Source of the DNA: Trichoplax adhaerens
Taxonomy: Eukaryota > Placozoa > Uniplacotomia > Trichoplacea > Trichoplacidae
Reading direction: 5' to 3'
Length of the DNA stretch: 64,000 nt
NCBI RefSeq assembly: GCF_000150275.1
Contig: NW_002060949.1
Span: 2,353,836-2,417,835, forward strand
The notes under the pieces are model-generated. The model was not told the origin of the DNA. It was given only the letters and a program-made list of their open reading frames with translations, and did not search any database. The position numbers and the translations under genes were made by a program. Of this stretch, positions 12,064-26,900 are shown piece after piece. Positions within the stretch are counted from its first letter, which is position 1. Each line of letters starts with the position of its first letter.

Positions 12064-15000
12064 ATGCTAATAACCATCAAGACACTACAGCAACAAACCT
12101 TTAAGATCGATATCGAGCCTACTCAAACGGTAATATAGCTATACTGATTAGAGTATGTTTATTGTCAAGCAGAAGTACTTTTAAACTCCTTTAAATGGAC
12201 GACAGAGATTGAGCTACAAGAGTAGAAATAGTCTAACAATGGAGATGGCCATGATGGACAATCATAATACACGATACGACAAGAGTAGCTAGATTGCAAG
12301 GGCCAAATGGCAACCGTTAGCCAATTTTGACCAGGGTGGTAAGAATGATTTCCATACGGGTTACAACACATGATCTGGATGTCATAGCAACGACACGGTG
12401 TAGCCTACTGTAGGCATAGAGGAAGGATTGAAAGGCAAAAAGTATTTTTAACGCTCATCACCTTGGATTACCATTAGCTAGTTGACAAGAGAGATTGGAA
12501 AGGGCCCCAAAAGCAATTTGTCAATCTTAGAAGGGATGAACTGGATGTCATAACAACCAAACGGTGTAGGCTACTGTAGGCATAGTGAAGAGGAAGGATT
12601 GAAAGGCAAAAAGTATTTTCAACGCTCATCACCTTGGATTACCATTAGCTAGTTGACAAGAGAGATTGGAAAGGGCCCAAAAGCAATTTGTCAATCTTAG
12701 AAGGGATGAACTGGATGTCATAACAACGAAACGGTGTAGGCTACTGTAGGCATAGTGAAGAGGAAGGATTGAAAGGCAAAAAGTATTTTCAACGCTCATC
12801 ACCATCACCTTGGATTACCATAGCTAGTTGACAAGAGAGATTAGAAAGGGCCCCTAAAAGCCATTTTGTCAATCAAGATTACCTAATACTACAGTATTGT
12901 GTTTTTGCCTACAATTCATGACTATGCAGTTACGAGACATGAGCTAGATGATATTGCAATCATGTATACTGTATACAACAATAGTCATCTCAGTCTCAAA
13001 ATGTTGAAGGCCTTCACCATAACGAGAACAACAAAAATACAGTAGTTACTGTCATGGCTACTATTTGCGCTACAAATGAGGCGCATTCTTTCCATGCACT
13101 TGAAAGGAATCAACTGGGGAGACCATTGCAACGATAGTGTTGGTCATAGTAGTGATTTCAATCCAAAAGTAGTCATGGCCAGGCTTACAGTAACGATTAT
13201 TGCCATGACCGATTGGCATTTTTACAAAGAGTTTTGAATTGTCATTACCATGGAGTGGAATGGATTTCACTAAATGTTTACTCCATAGATACTTATACAA
13301 GTAGTCATTTTAAATTTAAAAGTATTGATGATATTCGCGTTTTTACCCGAGTGGAATTCACGCTTTCTTTGATCATTCACTAGGATAAAAATGAATGAAT
13401 TCATTGCAGGTACTGAAATTTCAACCAGTTCATTTAAAATGCTATAAACTGATGAAAGCTAAGCAATAGTACAGGATTGCATTGGTAGAAATATTCAGAG
13501 CATCATTACAACTGCGCGCGGATAGTTTTTAGCTGATGATAGAACTGATCTTGTCTTTAAAGTAAATCGTTTCTAGTGCTGTTAGAACAATTTGTACAGC
13601 ATTCTCTCCTATTTGTAGCACGAAACATAATTCAAGCCTGGATTTCTCAAAATACAAACTGAAAAAACAATTAGTTGCTGCTACATGACTGAGCAAAACA
13701 CTACAATCAATTGCTGTCACAAGTGCATTACCACGAAGTCGTGTATTGATTGATACTTCGTTTCTACCTCAATATCAGCAATATTACGCATCTTTTAGTA
13801 GCACAACAACGGTGCAAAAACTACAAACGATCAATTGGGCATTGACTAACTTGTCAATAACTATTTCGGTGCTTGTACATTAGATCATTTAGTGTTTTGA
13901 TGTGATCTACTATATATAGATCTGCATACTCTCCAGTTGAAGTATGAATTTATCGCGTATTTTCTACTCAAGTCATCATGCAGTCATGGATTACCTTTGG
14001 CAGAAACAACTTATTGATTTAACTCCTATAGCAATATATTTCAAATAGTCAATCGTTGTTCAACACATCCTACCGCTACGTACTTTCTGTTTATTGTGTA
14101 TGCTTACTGACTATGTACACTGGTAAGGACAAGCTGGCAAAATAAATATCTCTGCAGCCATTTCCTGAAGACTTTAGCGTACTTGGATTGATATCCAGTA
14201 GCATAAAATGTGCTATAGTCCAAAACTATCTAAGCTGAAATTGTCTATTCTAGTTATATGTATATTTATGCTATATATCGAAAGAAAAGCTCTGGTATTG
14301 CGTTGTAGAGAATATAAAGTCAGTAATTCACTGTTAATGCGACTTATCATCGTTATTATAATAATTATAGCCAGCAGTAACAATTTATCACGCAAGATTA
14401 TGCCTGTAATATTGCAACTAAATTAAGCTACTGTCCATCAATGGTACTATTGATTGATTACGGATCTTAAGATTTACGTACTCGAGTAGTGTACTCTTAG
14501 TGTCGCTTTATTATCAATCTGAAAGAACGATGAAACCATGAAAGCAAGACCTTATCATATCTTGTAGCCTAAGGAGAGTTTTATCTTTATATGCGTAATT
14601 TTCTAATGTTGGTGCTTTAGAAATACTGTACATTTAACACAGTATTGACTAGAAGCTCGTTCTGTCTAAATATTCAATCTCGACTAGCTATATACTTCGC
14701 GTTGAATAGGTTTGAGAGTATCACCAAATAGCTTATCAAAATCGCACCCTATATTCTATGCAAGTACCTACATATTCATTATCGTCATGAGAGTGTAGTA
14801 AAATTGCTTATTCATATACATTATCACCACATTTAAAAACTACCTTGCGTCCATTGCCAATAGTTCAGTAGTCTAGAATTTTATCGTTCTTTCACAGATT
14901 ACAAAATTACTCAATACAGTAGATAGTATTACAATAATAGTGAGTTATTTGGCTTCAATTGAGACCTCTGCCAAAGGTGTGCTTCATTGGATCCCTGATT

Positions 15001-18000
15001 AGATTAATTAACTATAAATACACGTAAATTAAAAAATATATCAAGTAATAACAATTTGCTATGACATAGACAACTGATTTACTCTCTGCCTTAAACCTGA
15101 ATTTTTTTCACTCAACAGTCCATGATTTCTGTTACATCGCTCTGACTCATCTGTAGGCTTGTTGCAATTCTTCAATGTTGTTTAGGGTTATAGAGCTATA
15201 TTCAGCATTGTCCATAAAAGCTTAAAATGAGTTTATCCAGACTCTAACAGTAATTATATAGTCAATATTCATAGCTCGTACTGCAGATCGCAAAATTCTT
15301 ATTTATGTGCTAGTAGGACAGTAAACTCACTTGTGTTGATTGACACTTTTACTTTTACTACCCCAAAGTGATTAAAAATAAAGAACCAAACTAGTATTTT
15401 GTATGATTGTACTCGTACACATAACGGCAGTATATTAGCTTATGACTTACAGTCTAAATGGAGTCTGTAACCTTAACATTGACAAATATACTTTATGTTT
15501 GACCGAATCCTGTTCAATACCAACGGTTTATAAAAATTACTTATTATAGTATAGCACTTTTTACTAGAATTATCAATATTTAATCAATACACCATAAGGT
15601 AAATTGTTATAGGATTTCGTTATACAATTTCCTTCCAATGCTGTCGATTTAGTTAAATTGAAGGGCAATTGTATATGTCTTATTTACATTCACTTAAAAT
15701 TAATTTTTGATATGACTGGCTGTTTTGTAATTAATGTAAAATATACGATGCTGCCATTATGTGCTGTCTTTGCATGTCTTGTATTACTGTATGTGAGTAT
15801 TATTATTTTCGCAGTTAATACTGCATATATCATGATAAGAGCTATTGCCATTACAGCAGTATGTCGATATGGCTGATGGTTATAAAAATTATCCAGTTAT
15901 TTTAATAAATTATCAGTAGAAATAAACTCAGTTACTGAAACGTTATAGTTTAAGTACATTATTTCACATAAAATCTACTGATCTTGATTTCTAATTACAA
16001 GGTGGCTTTCTCGTTAGTTGTTTAATGTACTGCAATAAAGTCCTTAATAATGGCATTCGATTAGTTTATACTGTACGTATACACTATTGCATAAGACTCT
16101 TAGAATACTCTTTGATGCTTTACTTGCAGTGTAAGATGCGCAGTATTTTTTAAATTAAAAATCATCATGTACCTCTTTAGGGCTTCGTATTGATGTGGTA
16201 AAATAATTACATTCACTAAATTCTAAACAATTATTTCGTATACTTCAGGTTCGCGCGTTGAAAGAAAGAATAGAGAAAGACCGCGGCGATGCATTTCTAG
16301 CTGACGATTTAAAACTAATTTATGGTGGTAAGTTAAAGTTTTAAAAGTTTAATGCAATACTCCCACCAATGGTTTTCTAGGAATAAAATTATAAATTTTA
16401 TGATACTACATGTAAACTATGATACGAAAGTATTTAATACACTATGAAATATGTGTAGTAACAATATCATAAACTTTATTGTGTTGAACGTGAAATATTG
16501 GTATCACACAGTAGTTTTGAATATAGCTAATACAAATCTATTGTATATAAAAAAAATTAGGCAAATTATTAAGCGATGATACTATAATTGAAGACGTCAA
16601 AATTAATCCGAAGAATTTTGTTGTTGTTATGGTGGCAAAGGTTAGATTACTGATCGGTGATTGGTTACTGTTATTGAATTCGAGAATCTATTTGACTGTT
16701 ATATAAATATATGCTCTCTGTCTATATATATATATCTCTTATTTGGCATAAATTTTCCAGAAACAACCTTCGCGACAATCTTCATCGACAGATTCTGCAG
16801 CTGCTAGATCGGAGGTAGATATAAGAAGTAATAGTATCTGACGAATCGAATATACCCCCATTAGATACTATTCTTACTTTATATTTTGCAAGTGGTTCAA
16901 TTAACAATGCAGTACGCTGAATAGGAATACAGTGCATACTAGGATGCAGTCGTATGAATAGGCATTGTATGTGTCTATCTGCAATAATACTTCAAGATCA
17001 TATTTATGTTCCATAAAATACACTTTACTAACTATACATGATAAAGATCTAGCTAAGCTATGCAATTGCTAGATTTAACTGTTGTTAGTGATTACAATCG
17101 TGTTTATAAATGATCTTCATATGAACCTATGGTATGGTATATTAAATAAAAACGAAATTTCTTTTATTATGTTATAATGCAATTAAAACATTTTTGATTT
17201 AAGGCTGCCTCTACTACAACTACTACGGATGTGGCTTCTAGTACATCTACAACTGGGGGTGATAGCAAAGCCCAAGAAAAATCAGAAGCTAAAACTGAGA
17301 CCAGGTATATGGTTTCTATTAATTTGCGTAAATTTTGATGAGCAATCTGGTTTATGAATCTATATAGTACTTATTCTATAATACATTAAAAGTTCATGAA
17401 TAAGAAAACCGTTCTTTTTAATGTTTATTAACAATCATCTACGAATTACCTTTCTCAGTACTCCTCAATCTCAGCCGCAACAGTCTGGTAGCTCAGACAG
17501 CGATGCCGGCTCCTCTTTAAGTAAGAAGGACGCTATACTATATAACAAGGATAATATATACTAAGACTGTCTGCTTAATTTGGCTATTATTACGATATGA
17601 GTCATGTTTTTGTAATACTTACATTTTAGTCAGTGGCTCTTCTATCGAGCAAATCGTTTCTGAAATTGTATCAATGGGATTCCCAAGGGATCAGGTAGTG
17701 TACAATATATCGATTAGATTTAACTTCTTTAGCTTCTATAACAAATTTTTTGGCTAGCTTTGAGGTTACATTATCTATTTACAGTGAAGTCCAATAACTA
17801 AATGGAATAATTAGCTGACGATTTTATTGTGATTCTAAGCTATTTGTTACTACCAACAATCGATGTTAATAATTCATTACGCCGATGATATTTTAGGTCT
17901 TACTTGCCTTGAGAGCTAGCTTCAATAACCCTCATCGAGCTGTCGAATATCTGACAACTGTAAGATCATTGATTTCAGTTATCCAATTTGCAGCAAAAGA

Positions 18001-18915
18001 TTTCTAACTATTTATAAACTTTCTGATATATCTAGGGAATTCCTGCTAATGTTTTAGAAACTCAAACTGCTGAAACTCCAACTGCAACTCAGTCGGAATC
18101 GCAAGCGGAACCACAAACACAACCGCAACCGCAGGAAGAAGAGGATCAACAACAACGACAACAGAATCCATTACCTTCATCCCCTCAAGGTCTTTACCCA
18201 TTAGTACAGTTTTTACAATACTAGTGTTGACTATTTCTCTGGTTGGACACTAAAATGCATGCTTTTGTTTTTCAGGAGGTCCTTTAGGATTTCTAAGATC
18301 GCAGGCAGTCTTTAGCCAAATGAGACAGATTGTTCAATCTAATCCTGAAGCATTAGCGCCAATGCTGCAACAGTTAGGACAAAATAATCCGCAGTTACTA
18401 GAGGTATACAATTATAACCTAATTTTAAAAACGAAATTTGATTACGGCCTATATTATACCTGAGTATATTTGAAAGAGACTACGATAAATTATATATTAC
18501 TTGTTCATAACTTTAGTTGATTAGAAATCATCAATCAGAATTTATGGAATTAATGAACGAGCCTATCACTGAAGGCCAACCGAGAATTGCTCCCTATCAG
18601 CAACAGCAGCAGCAGCAGCAGCCGTCACGACAATCACCTGGTGGGCCCGGTCTTGGATCGCTTGGTATATCTGTAACACAAGAAGAAAAGGAAGCCATCG
18701 ATAGGGTACTAATTCCATTATGCTAATTGTTGTAAGATTTAGAATTGTATATAAAAGATTGTGAATTAAATTTGTTCATTTTTACTCTTTTATTTAATTC
18801 GTTATAGTTGAAAGCATTAGGATTCGATGAGGGACTAGTTGTACAGGCTTATTTTGCCTGTGATAAGAACGAAAATCTAGCTGCTAACTTCTTGCTTCAA
18901 CAAAATGATGATTGA
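12064..18915 (+). CDS. RAD23: UV excision repair protein RAD23 homolog (ubiquitin shuttle)
   Basis: RAD23 proteins carry polyubiquitinated substrates to the proteasome and stabilise XPC in nucleotide excision repair. Twelve exons: 12064-12129, 16249-16327, 16561-16640, 16761-16814, 17204-17304, 17459-17520, 17630-17694, 17897-17959, 18036-18189, 18276-18403, 18517-18705 and 18808-18915. All junctions are GT-AG with matching phases, giving 382 residues, the usual size. The UBL domain starts [20 protein letters not shown] and ends [11 protein letters not shown] (about 1-75). A Ser/Thr-rich linker follows, then UBA1 ([20 protein letters not shown]). The XPC-binding/STI1 domain has [23 protein letters not shown]2 ([19 protein letters not shown]) closes the protein at LLQQNDD. 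Linkers are low complexity, with a run of eight Gln in exon 11. The start is fixed by the UBL N-terminus. The Rad23A/B duplication of vertebrates cannot be assigned here. Confidence 0.97.
12130..16248 (+). other. RAD23 intron 1, 4.1 kb
   Basis: The donor is ACG^GTAATA and the acceptor TTCAG^GTT; together they join the first UBL strand to the rest of the domain. Apart from the tandem repeat at 12375-12880 I see no exon, RNA gene or mobile-element ORF here. It is far longer than the other RAD23 introns, so enhancers are possible but not shown. Confidence 0.75.
12375..12880. repeat. three-copy tandem repeat, about 166-170 bp, in RAD23 intron 1
   Basis: Units start at CTGGATGTCATA at 12375, 12541 and 12711. 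Each contains GGTGTAG-CTACTGTAGGCATAG, AGGAAGGATTGAAAGGCAAA, CACCTTGGATTACCAT and GAAAGGGCCC. Copies 2 and 3 are nearly identical, while copy 1 has small indels and substitutions. Weaker similarity (CTAGATGATATTGCAATCA near 12948) may be an older decayed unit. Confidence 0.85.
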
Positions 18916-20914
18916 TGTGTTTTGTAATTACAAAATTTGATAGCCGTTGATGATGGCACGTTAGGTACCTTGTGGTTAAATTTTGCTACTATGTAATATT
19001 ATCGCGTATCAACCTTGTATTGCATGGTTTCAGAAATGTTTTATTTCATATCACTTCTAATGTTCTTATGCAATGGCGTCTATGATATAAATGAAAATCA
19101 GCCTCTACTATATCGTTGTTTTCCATAATTAATTCTATTATTAAAGAAGAGTACGGTAAGTTAATCGTTAATATCAAATAGGAACAGTAACAGGGTGAGC
19201 GTGACGTCGTAATGATGACAAAGATGATACGTTGTTAATTCCTGCATTTTTGAGACTATTTTAACAACTTTTATTCTATATAACCATCTGATACGGTATA
19301 CACGTATGCGAATAAGTCTGAATTTAATTGTTCTAGTGTAAAATTCTATATAAGTGGGATGCTTTAACAATTGTAAACATAAGTAAACTAAGTGTACAAT
19401 CGAAAAGTCAAGTTTGGTATAAGTCATCTTGTGTGGGTTACTGTTTGTACGATATAGTATAGCATAGCTCATTCTGAAGCCACAGCGAAAAAATATGCTA
19501 CTCTGGGCTTAATAACTTATATCATCAATCTTACTTCGTTAGCTTACTGAACCTTGCAGAAACTGTATCGACTGATCCGTTTAAAATAAAAATAACTTAT
19601 AGCATTACGAACGCAAATTAGTTGTTAACTAACGTGGTATATATACTACACTACTGCATTGGTGGACCACTATACCATACTGTTGTGATTGGCAACTTAA
19701 TTTACCAGGCGATAATATATATATTTACAGAGCTGCAATCAATACAGTATGTGCTATTGCAATACATTTCGGTACCGGTAGTATGTGACATAAAAATATT
19801 AAGTGTTATTGCTTTACGACAACAAATAAGATTCACAGTATTGAGACTGGATTTCTTCGTGTCACTGATAATAGTTATAATATAATTCCTAAACTTTCCT
19901 GCTAGGCATTAGTTAATTTCATCGTTATGATTACAAGTTTACACCGGCTATTTTTCGTTCTCGGGAATTGCAATTTAATATTATTTATGCCATTGTATCT
20001 ATTATACATGCGTGGAATCATTGATTAGATATGATTGTACCGTTCAAACGAATAAAATAATCAGGTAAACGGAAAATGCACTCGCATCAACCACTTGAGT
20101 ATGGTTGAAACGGGAAAAATACAGTTCTACAGTTTATTGCTGCAATAGTAAAATATCCGTATTTTCATGCCTTTGATAGGCAAAGAGAGTACAGCCGACA
20201 AATATCATTTCAGGTTCATAACTTACGAAACGTTGGATAGTTATATAAAATCATATACCGAATGATAAATAAAATAAAATTCTTTTACAGGTCACTTGCT
20301 ATTGAAAACATATAGCAGGCTTATATAATATAATAATATATTACAAAATGAAGCATTAGCTTGTTGGGGATGGTATAATTTCAGCATTGTAGATGCATTG
20401 ATAGCGACAGTAATACTACAGGGGATTCATACGATCTGCAGATAAATTTAATATATTTTACAAAGATTGTCGTGTATCTGAAGGAAAGCAAAGTAGGCTA
20501 TTGAGCGCATTAATATAAAATTTTGATATCTATACAATTTTATAAATTTTCTATTTCTATTATCTTCAATGTAGGATACTGCAGACAATTATAATAGATA
20601 TCGGTCTCTGAAGTGTTAAATATTACTGGCTTGATATAACAAGAATTCGATTTATCAAAAGTTGACAAAAATTAATCAAGATAGCAAAGTTACGTCTTTT
20701 ACAGCATCTAAGAAATAGATAAGCCATTCCGTATATTACATTCTTTCTAATTCTGCTTAAGCCGTATAGCAATAAAAATTTTTGATACTTGCGTGTACAT
20801 AGAAATGAATAACTAACTTTTACAATTAAATTAAGTTCGAACAATTACGCATTGCATCTTGGCTTGACAGCAGCTTTGCTAGCTTATGTAATCATGAAAG
20901 TTTTTTCATCAATA
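18916..20914. other. intergenic region between convergent RAD23 and RIC1
   Basis: Both genes end facing this 2 kb stretch, so it holds their 3' untranslated regions and polyadenylation sites. Open frames present (longest 103 codons, minus strand, 19161-19472) are Ile/Tyr/Leu-rich and look random. I could not assign a poly(A) signal to either gene with confidence. Confidence 0.55.
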
Positions 20915-23900
20915 CTATGAGATTATACAGTCGGATCCTTTCTCAGTTGGTGATGAGCTCTCTATTGGATGAATTGTTGATGGTATCGTTTCACCTTTCT
21001 GCACGTTTTGCGGGTCAGGCGAAACAATATTTTCATGAGGTTTTTCTACCGATGATAAGGTATCAGTAGATATTTTTTCAACGCTTTCTTCGTGGGACAA
21101 GTTACCTTGTGGAGTAACGTTTGGCGATGCAATAGGGGTATCAGAATTGATGTTCCCCAATGCCATTAACTGACAATAAATAACAAACTTCCTGTAACCA
21201 TAACTATTAAAAAAAGATTTATAGCACATTAATTCTAGTATTCAGTATAAATATTAGATTAAAACGTGCATGTAATGAATAATAAAGGAACAATACACTA
21301 CCATTCATGATTTGCCCATACTTCCAGATCGCGTAGGCCACATTTTATTCTATCTGTTGTATTAGCAGTCAATATGGAAGGTTGTAATTGTGCACGCTGA
21401 ATAATTTTATGAATCGCATGACCATCAAAAAGTAATATTGCGAGAAGCAATGCCCATTCTAGACTATCTGTTGCTAACATAAGGTCCAGCATGTATCTAA
21501 AACGTTTGATAGTATAACTTTCTATTATTATGGATTAAAGATTTGCTTATTGATAATAAATATGCAAATATAGCTTAAGAAACCTCAATTCCATTGCTCT
21601 CTGTGGATGACAGTTCATTATCACTTCTTCATACATATCATCTACGTCCGCAAACGATATCGTAGTATCCTCTACGTCTTCCAACACAGATGCAGCACAT
21701 GAAGTATCAACGGAAGTAACCAAGCTGTCATTGCTAGAAGGTGCTAGATTGCAGAAAAAGTCATCCTTAATCAACTATAAATATCTTATCAGGTCAACAA
21801 TTATTACATACCTTTTAAATATTCTGGTGCTAATAAATGACTTGCGGCATTGTTTTCCATTCGTGTTAGGATGCTAGCTTGGTATTGTGAACTGTCGATG
21901 TTACTATCCGGTGTAAATTCAGATGTGGCCCGTTGATAGTTAGTGGAAGAGTCTTCCAGAGAAAGCTGACGAAGGTTCAAAGCGTTATCTATACAATACG
22001 TTAACAATATTAATTAGATTACTTTATTGCCAATTAAGCAAATAATAATGTTGTTATCAGACGAGTACAATATGAAAAATTGAAAAGAATTGATGTAAAG
22101 CGTAAATTTTTTCTTACGTGTCAAATCTTCCAGTAATATCTTTTTAGCTTCCTCAGTCTTTGCAGTATCTGAAGATGATTCAGAATTGTTTCCTTACAAC
22201 GAAACGTAGCATTTGTTAAAATCTAATTCAAATAACGTACACTCATAAGAATGCCGTACAAGTAACTCATCATGAATGAATTACGTATCTACCTGGAAAC
22301 GGCCAATCAAATTGTTTATGAATTTTTAACAAGCAAGAGGGAAAATCTTCAATTGCAGTTATGTGCACCCTACATCGGTTACGATTATAAAGTAATCAAG
22401 CAAATACACTTTATACTTTGATATTAAAACTAATGAACGTGCAAAATTAATTATGTTACCGTTCTTTTATCAACCATTCGTATAAAGGAAAGTCAAGATA
22501 AGCAGAGAATAGTCCCAATTCTCGCAATTGGCACGATTTCAGTAGATTGGTGGCATGATTTTTAAGAACACTATCTACATAAAACTGAAGGCATAACAAT
22601 TTAATTGGAACATACATTACATGATAGCAGAAATTAGATGGCGTAAATGTACCGTGTTTAACTGAGTTGCAATTTCTTGCGAGTTGACATTTCAAAATTA
22701 TTATACAAAGATTATGCGTTGACTCTAGATTACCTCTGTCTCTTCTACGGTATAACCTTTCTCGGCGGTACTTTGGCTTAATCTATCTCGTATAGTGCTA
22801 CCTGATATTACTAAACTATTCTTCTTCGATGAGGGCCAACTTGTAGTTTCGCCACTTCGTGTTGGCGTCACTGGAGGTGTTAATGGACCACTACTACTTA
22901 TCGAAGTGCGCGGTGGAGTATCGGAACAAGGCCCTATAAACATTAATAAATCGGAAGACGCTCAGAGCTACGCTAAAATATATTGATAAATAATATTTAA
23001 CAAACCTGCAGCTCGTAGGAAGCGAACGACGTCTTGAGCGAGCTACAAATTTAATTGAAAGACATAACAGCACGAATTAGAGACTATAAGTTAAGATTGT
23101 AATTTCGTAATATTTCCAAATCAGTACGATGATTTGCGAGAAATGATCATTAAAATTATAAAACAATATGATGAGATAGTATAACTCGTACCTCCCATTT
23201 GTGTTTTGCTAACGCCGTATCCAGCAACAACGTTGCGTGCTAATACATATATGATAAAGTAAAAATCATTTTGTATTTTGATCGCTAAAAGCAGCAAGCG
23301 ATTAAACTTTTATTCATTAATGTACGGAACTACTTACAAGGCGACTGACATCAGAAGGCTCTAAGTTTTGCAATATAATCAAGCAGGACGTTGCAGTTTC
23401 TAAATCACCACTTGCTAAGCATTCCTAGAAACAAAAATATTATTAACGGTATTTATTATATCTAACAAAAGCGATCTATATCGGTGCTTATCCTATTAGT
23501 TTAATTTCGATAAGACAATGTAAGAAATTAGACTAACCTCAAACATATTTTTAGGATTTCCAACAGCAGCAAATAAATAATCCCATAAATCAAACTCCGT
23601 TTTTCTAGCACAGTGGACAACAATATGATAGTACGATGGAAATTCTTGTATGAAAGCTACAATACGCGGGAGAAGTGCATCTACAGAACAAGAGGATACA
23701 CGATATCCATTAAAATCTTACATGCCATTACTATTGCGAACTTGATTCAAATAGCAACTTCTTATTGTACTTATTATCTGATTATAAGCGAATATTATTG
23801 CAAGACAAACCAGGCATAGGCTCAGATGCCGTAGCTTCTTCTTCTAATACCTCGTGCAACATCAGTTCAAGTATGTGAGAAAAATAAGGTAATGACATGC

Positions 23901-26900
23901 AACAGCGAGCGACCTCATAAGCATGCACATCCAAACTAAGAAATATGAGATTTTAAGTCAAAATAATTAATACTGTTGTTGTCCAGTAGTTCACAGTATA
24001 TTAAAAGTAAAATATTTACAGCTTAGAAATTGCAAGGTTAACATAGCGTATCATACATTAAGATTTTTACATGTTGGTTACTACAATACAGATTTATTCA
24101 ATATTCATACTGTTTATAAATACATAGAATCTAAAAATACTATAGTAAATTAATGAACTTACTTTCTTCGAAGGAGTTGTCTCAATATATGATGCAAATA
24201 TATTTGAGTCTAATAGAAAAGAATATTAAAATTAATCAAAGAAAAATTATGAGTCTGCGAAGCCCTAGAATAACCCACCGTGCGATCAATCGAGTAAAAT
24301 GGAAAAGTAACATCGGATTTGCCAGGAGATTTTAGATCTATAGTTTCATTAGAGGCGCCCAAGATCACAGCTTCCTCAAAAAGTACAGCTAAGGTAGAAT
24401 TATAGCTTTAAACTTTATGTCACTATATTAGGTAAGGATGTATTCAAGCGTATTAAATATATGTTATAAGTAGTATTACCTTGGGGATACACATCGAGTT
24501 TAAAGGGTAGCATAATGCGCTTAGCAACAAAGTTCGGTTGTTTACCTTCACTGCTTGGATATAATGGAAGCCATACCTATCAAATATTATTGCATACAGA
24601 TAGCAATAATTGTTTGAAAGAATCATAAATATCTGAACTAGATATCGATGCAATTAATGCAAATGATGTATCACTGATTGTAATTGTAAAAGTAGCGAGT
24701 TTATACTAACGGTAATTAAGCAATATATACTGTAATACATAATGACCATTATACTATACTTACTTTCATCCCGTCAGCACCACATCCAAGCCATAGGGCA
24801 TCGGTTAGATACTTATGGGTAGTCCTAGTCCTAGGAGTAGACCACACCATTTCCACGGTTGATGATAATGCAATTGGGCAGCTAAATGCAGCCTGTATAA
24901 TTTTACAATCGAATATCGTCACCAAAGTGAATGCACTAGTAATCGCATCTTCGAATCATCATAAAGATTGTGAAGACACTTTGATATTCTTAAACAAATA
25001 GCAATGCCATTTTATTGTAGATTTACAGTTCATTTACCTGTGTAGCTTTCTTTGATCTGTCGCGTGGTAATAAAATTAGGCGACCAGCAATATTTAGGAG
25101 TAGTGATTCTGGTTCTTTTTCGTCTACGAGAAAGTATAAACTAAGGTATAAGGCTCTTTATCGTAATAATAAACTTTACTATCAATAGCTAGTGTTACTA
25201 GTGATACGACAATGCATAGATAATAACAGTTGTACCATTACCAGATTCAGCATTAATGCACGTTAGAGTGACTGAAATCAGTGCGTTCCCATGTGGCACA
25301 TAACTCTCTAAGGAAATATCTTGAAGCCGATGTAGCACGGCTACAGGATGATCTAAAAATATCCATCAATTAGTCAAAATTTTATGAAGATTTCATTTTA
25401 ATAGTACGCTGAAATTTTCTAATTCAGTACACATAAATTTCCATCTGCAAAGTTCCAGGGTACATTGTAATACAATAAACATGTTAAGGCAAAGACATAC
25501 GTTGCTTCTTTTCTTTTTTTTCAATCTTGTATAAACGAAGTTTGCAGTTGCTACCATATACCATGATGAAATCACGATATACATTTAGAAGGATAGCTGA
25601 GCTAGAAAGTTTCTCCGAAGTCATAAATGCATTATCCAAGTTGAGACCTCGTGGATAGATTCTTAACTGCGTATGTAAATTAAAACAAAATATTAAAAAT
25701 GGGTTATGAAAATATTAGCAATTGTAAAATATTCTTTAAAATATACCTCTTCCTGGGCTTGTTGGATATTATAACAGGCAACCATTAGCATATCTTTCCA
25801 CCATGCCAAGCCACCGGTAACAGAAAAATTTTGCTCCTAATACAAGAGATAACTTAGCTTTACTATGTCATAATTTCAGTTTCTTAGAGGCTATTACATA
25901 ACTCAACTTCTACTCAAGAAAGTTACCATACCTGGGCAATATTACCAAATAATTTCCATTTTTGAGTTGCTATAGAATAATGAGCGATACCCATAACAGC
26001 AGCTACAGCTAAATAACGTCCTGTTTTATCAATCGCAGAATACTGAAATATAAAAAACTTTTTTCAGTTCTATGGCATAACTAGGTTTTATAACGATACA
26101 AAGCTTTTTCATACGTCTTCTACAATTTCAGATAGTTCAACTTTATAACACGAACACAAATGATACTCTTACCCGTATCGGCCAATTTTCTCCAACCATA
26201 TAACTAGAAGGAACCTGAAGCGATTAAATAACTGGGTCATTATATTGTATCGATTGATTCAGCTCATAAATGCATGTTAGTATGCTATTACATGAATGAC
26301 AAACTCAAAATATACAGGGAAATTTACCTGAATTACACACCACTGTTTACTTCCCAATAAGATATTTATATCTGCTTGGGATTGATTTGGTTGATTCCCT
26401 TTATTAAATGATCTCTCATCAAGTGATGAATTATATGAATTTATATCATTAACAGATCTTAGATAGCCAGAGGTAGAGTTGCTATCTAGAATATGTAAAT
26501 ATAATCTATCTTCCGCTTGTAGTAGCACGTGACAAATGTTTCCCTATGAAGCAATATCGGATAGATGATATTACATGATAAAGTAATGAAAAAGTATTGT
26601 AGTAAAAATATTAGTTTAATTGTGACTCTACGTCACTCGTACATATGCAATTATTTACAATTACCGCGTTGGGATTGACGCTACTTGCACTTTTAACAAA
26701 TTGCATTTGGTAGATACATTCTGGAATGCACCGAAACATTTATCAGTTTAAATAAAAGCTAAAAATCGAAGAAAAAATTACGTCATACCTGGAGAAGAAT
26801 CAAATGTTTCACTTTTATCCACAACAAACCATAGGTGATAACCTTCAACGTCCCAGTCCTAGAGCACCAATATGCATTATATCATAAGTAAAAAGTGTAG

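Noticed and set aside
16700-16740. TATA-rich run as a promoter
   Set aside because: It is a simple TA repeat inside a RAD23 intron between coding exons.
19161-19472. 103-codon minus-strand frame as a gene between RAD23 and RIC1
   Set aside because: Rich in Ile/Arg/Tyr/Leu with no recognisable motif; it lies in the shared 3' region and lacks codon-level evidence.
22795-22986. Plus-strand frame of 63 codons within RIC1
   Set aside because: Antisense of a real RIC1 exon encoding a Ser/Thr/Pro-rich segment.
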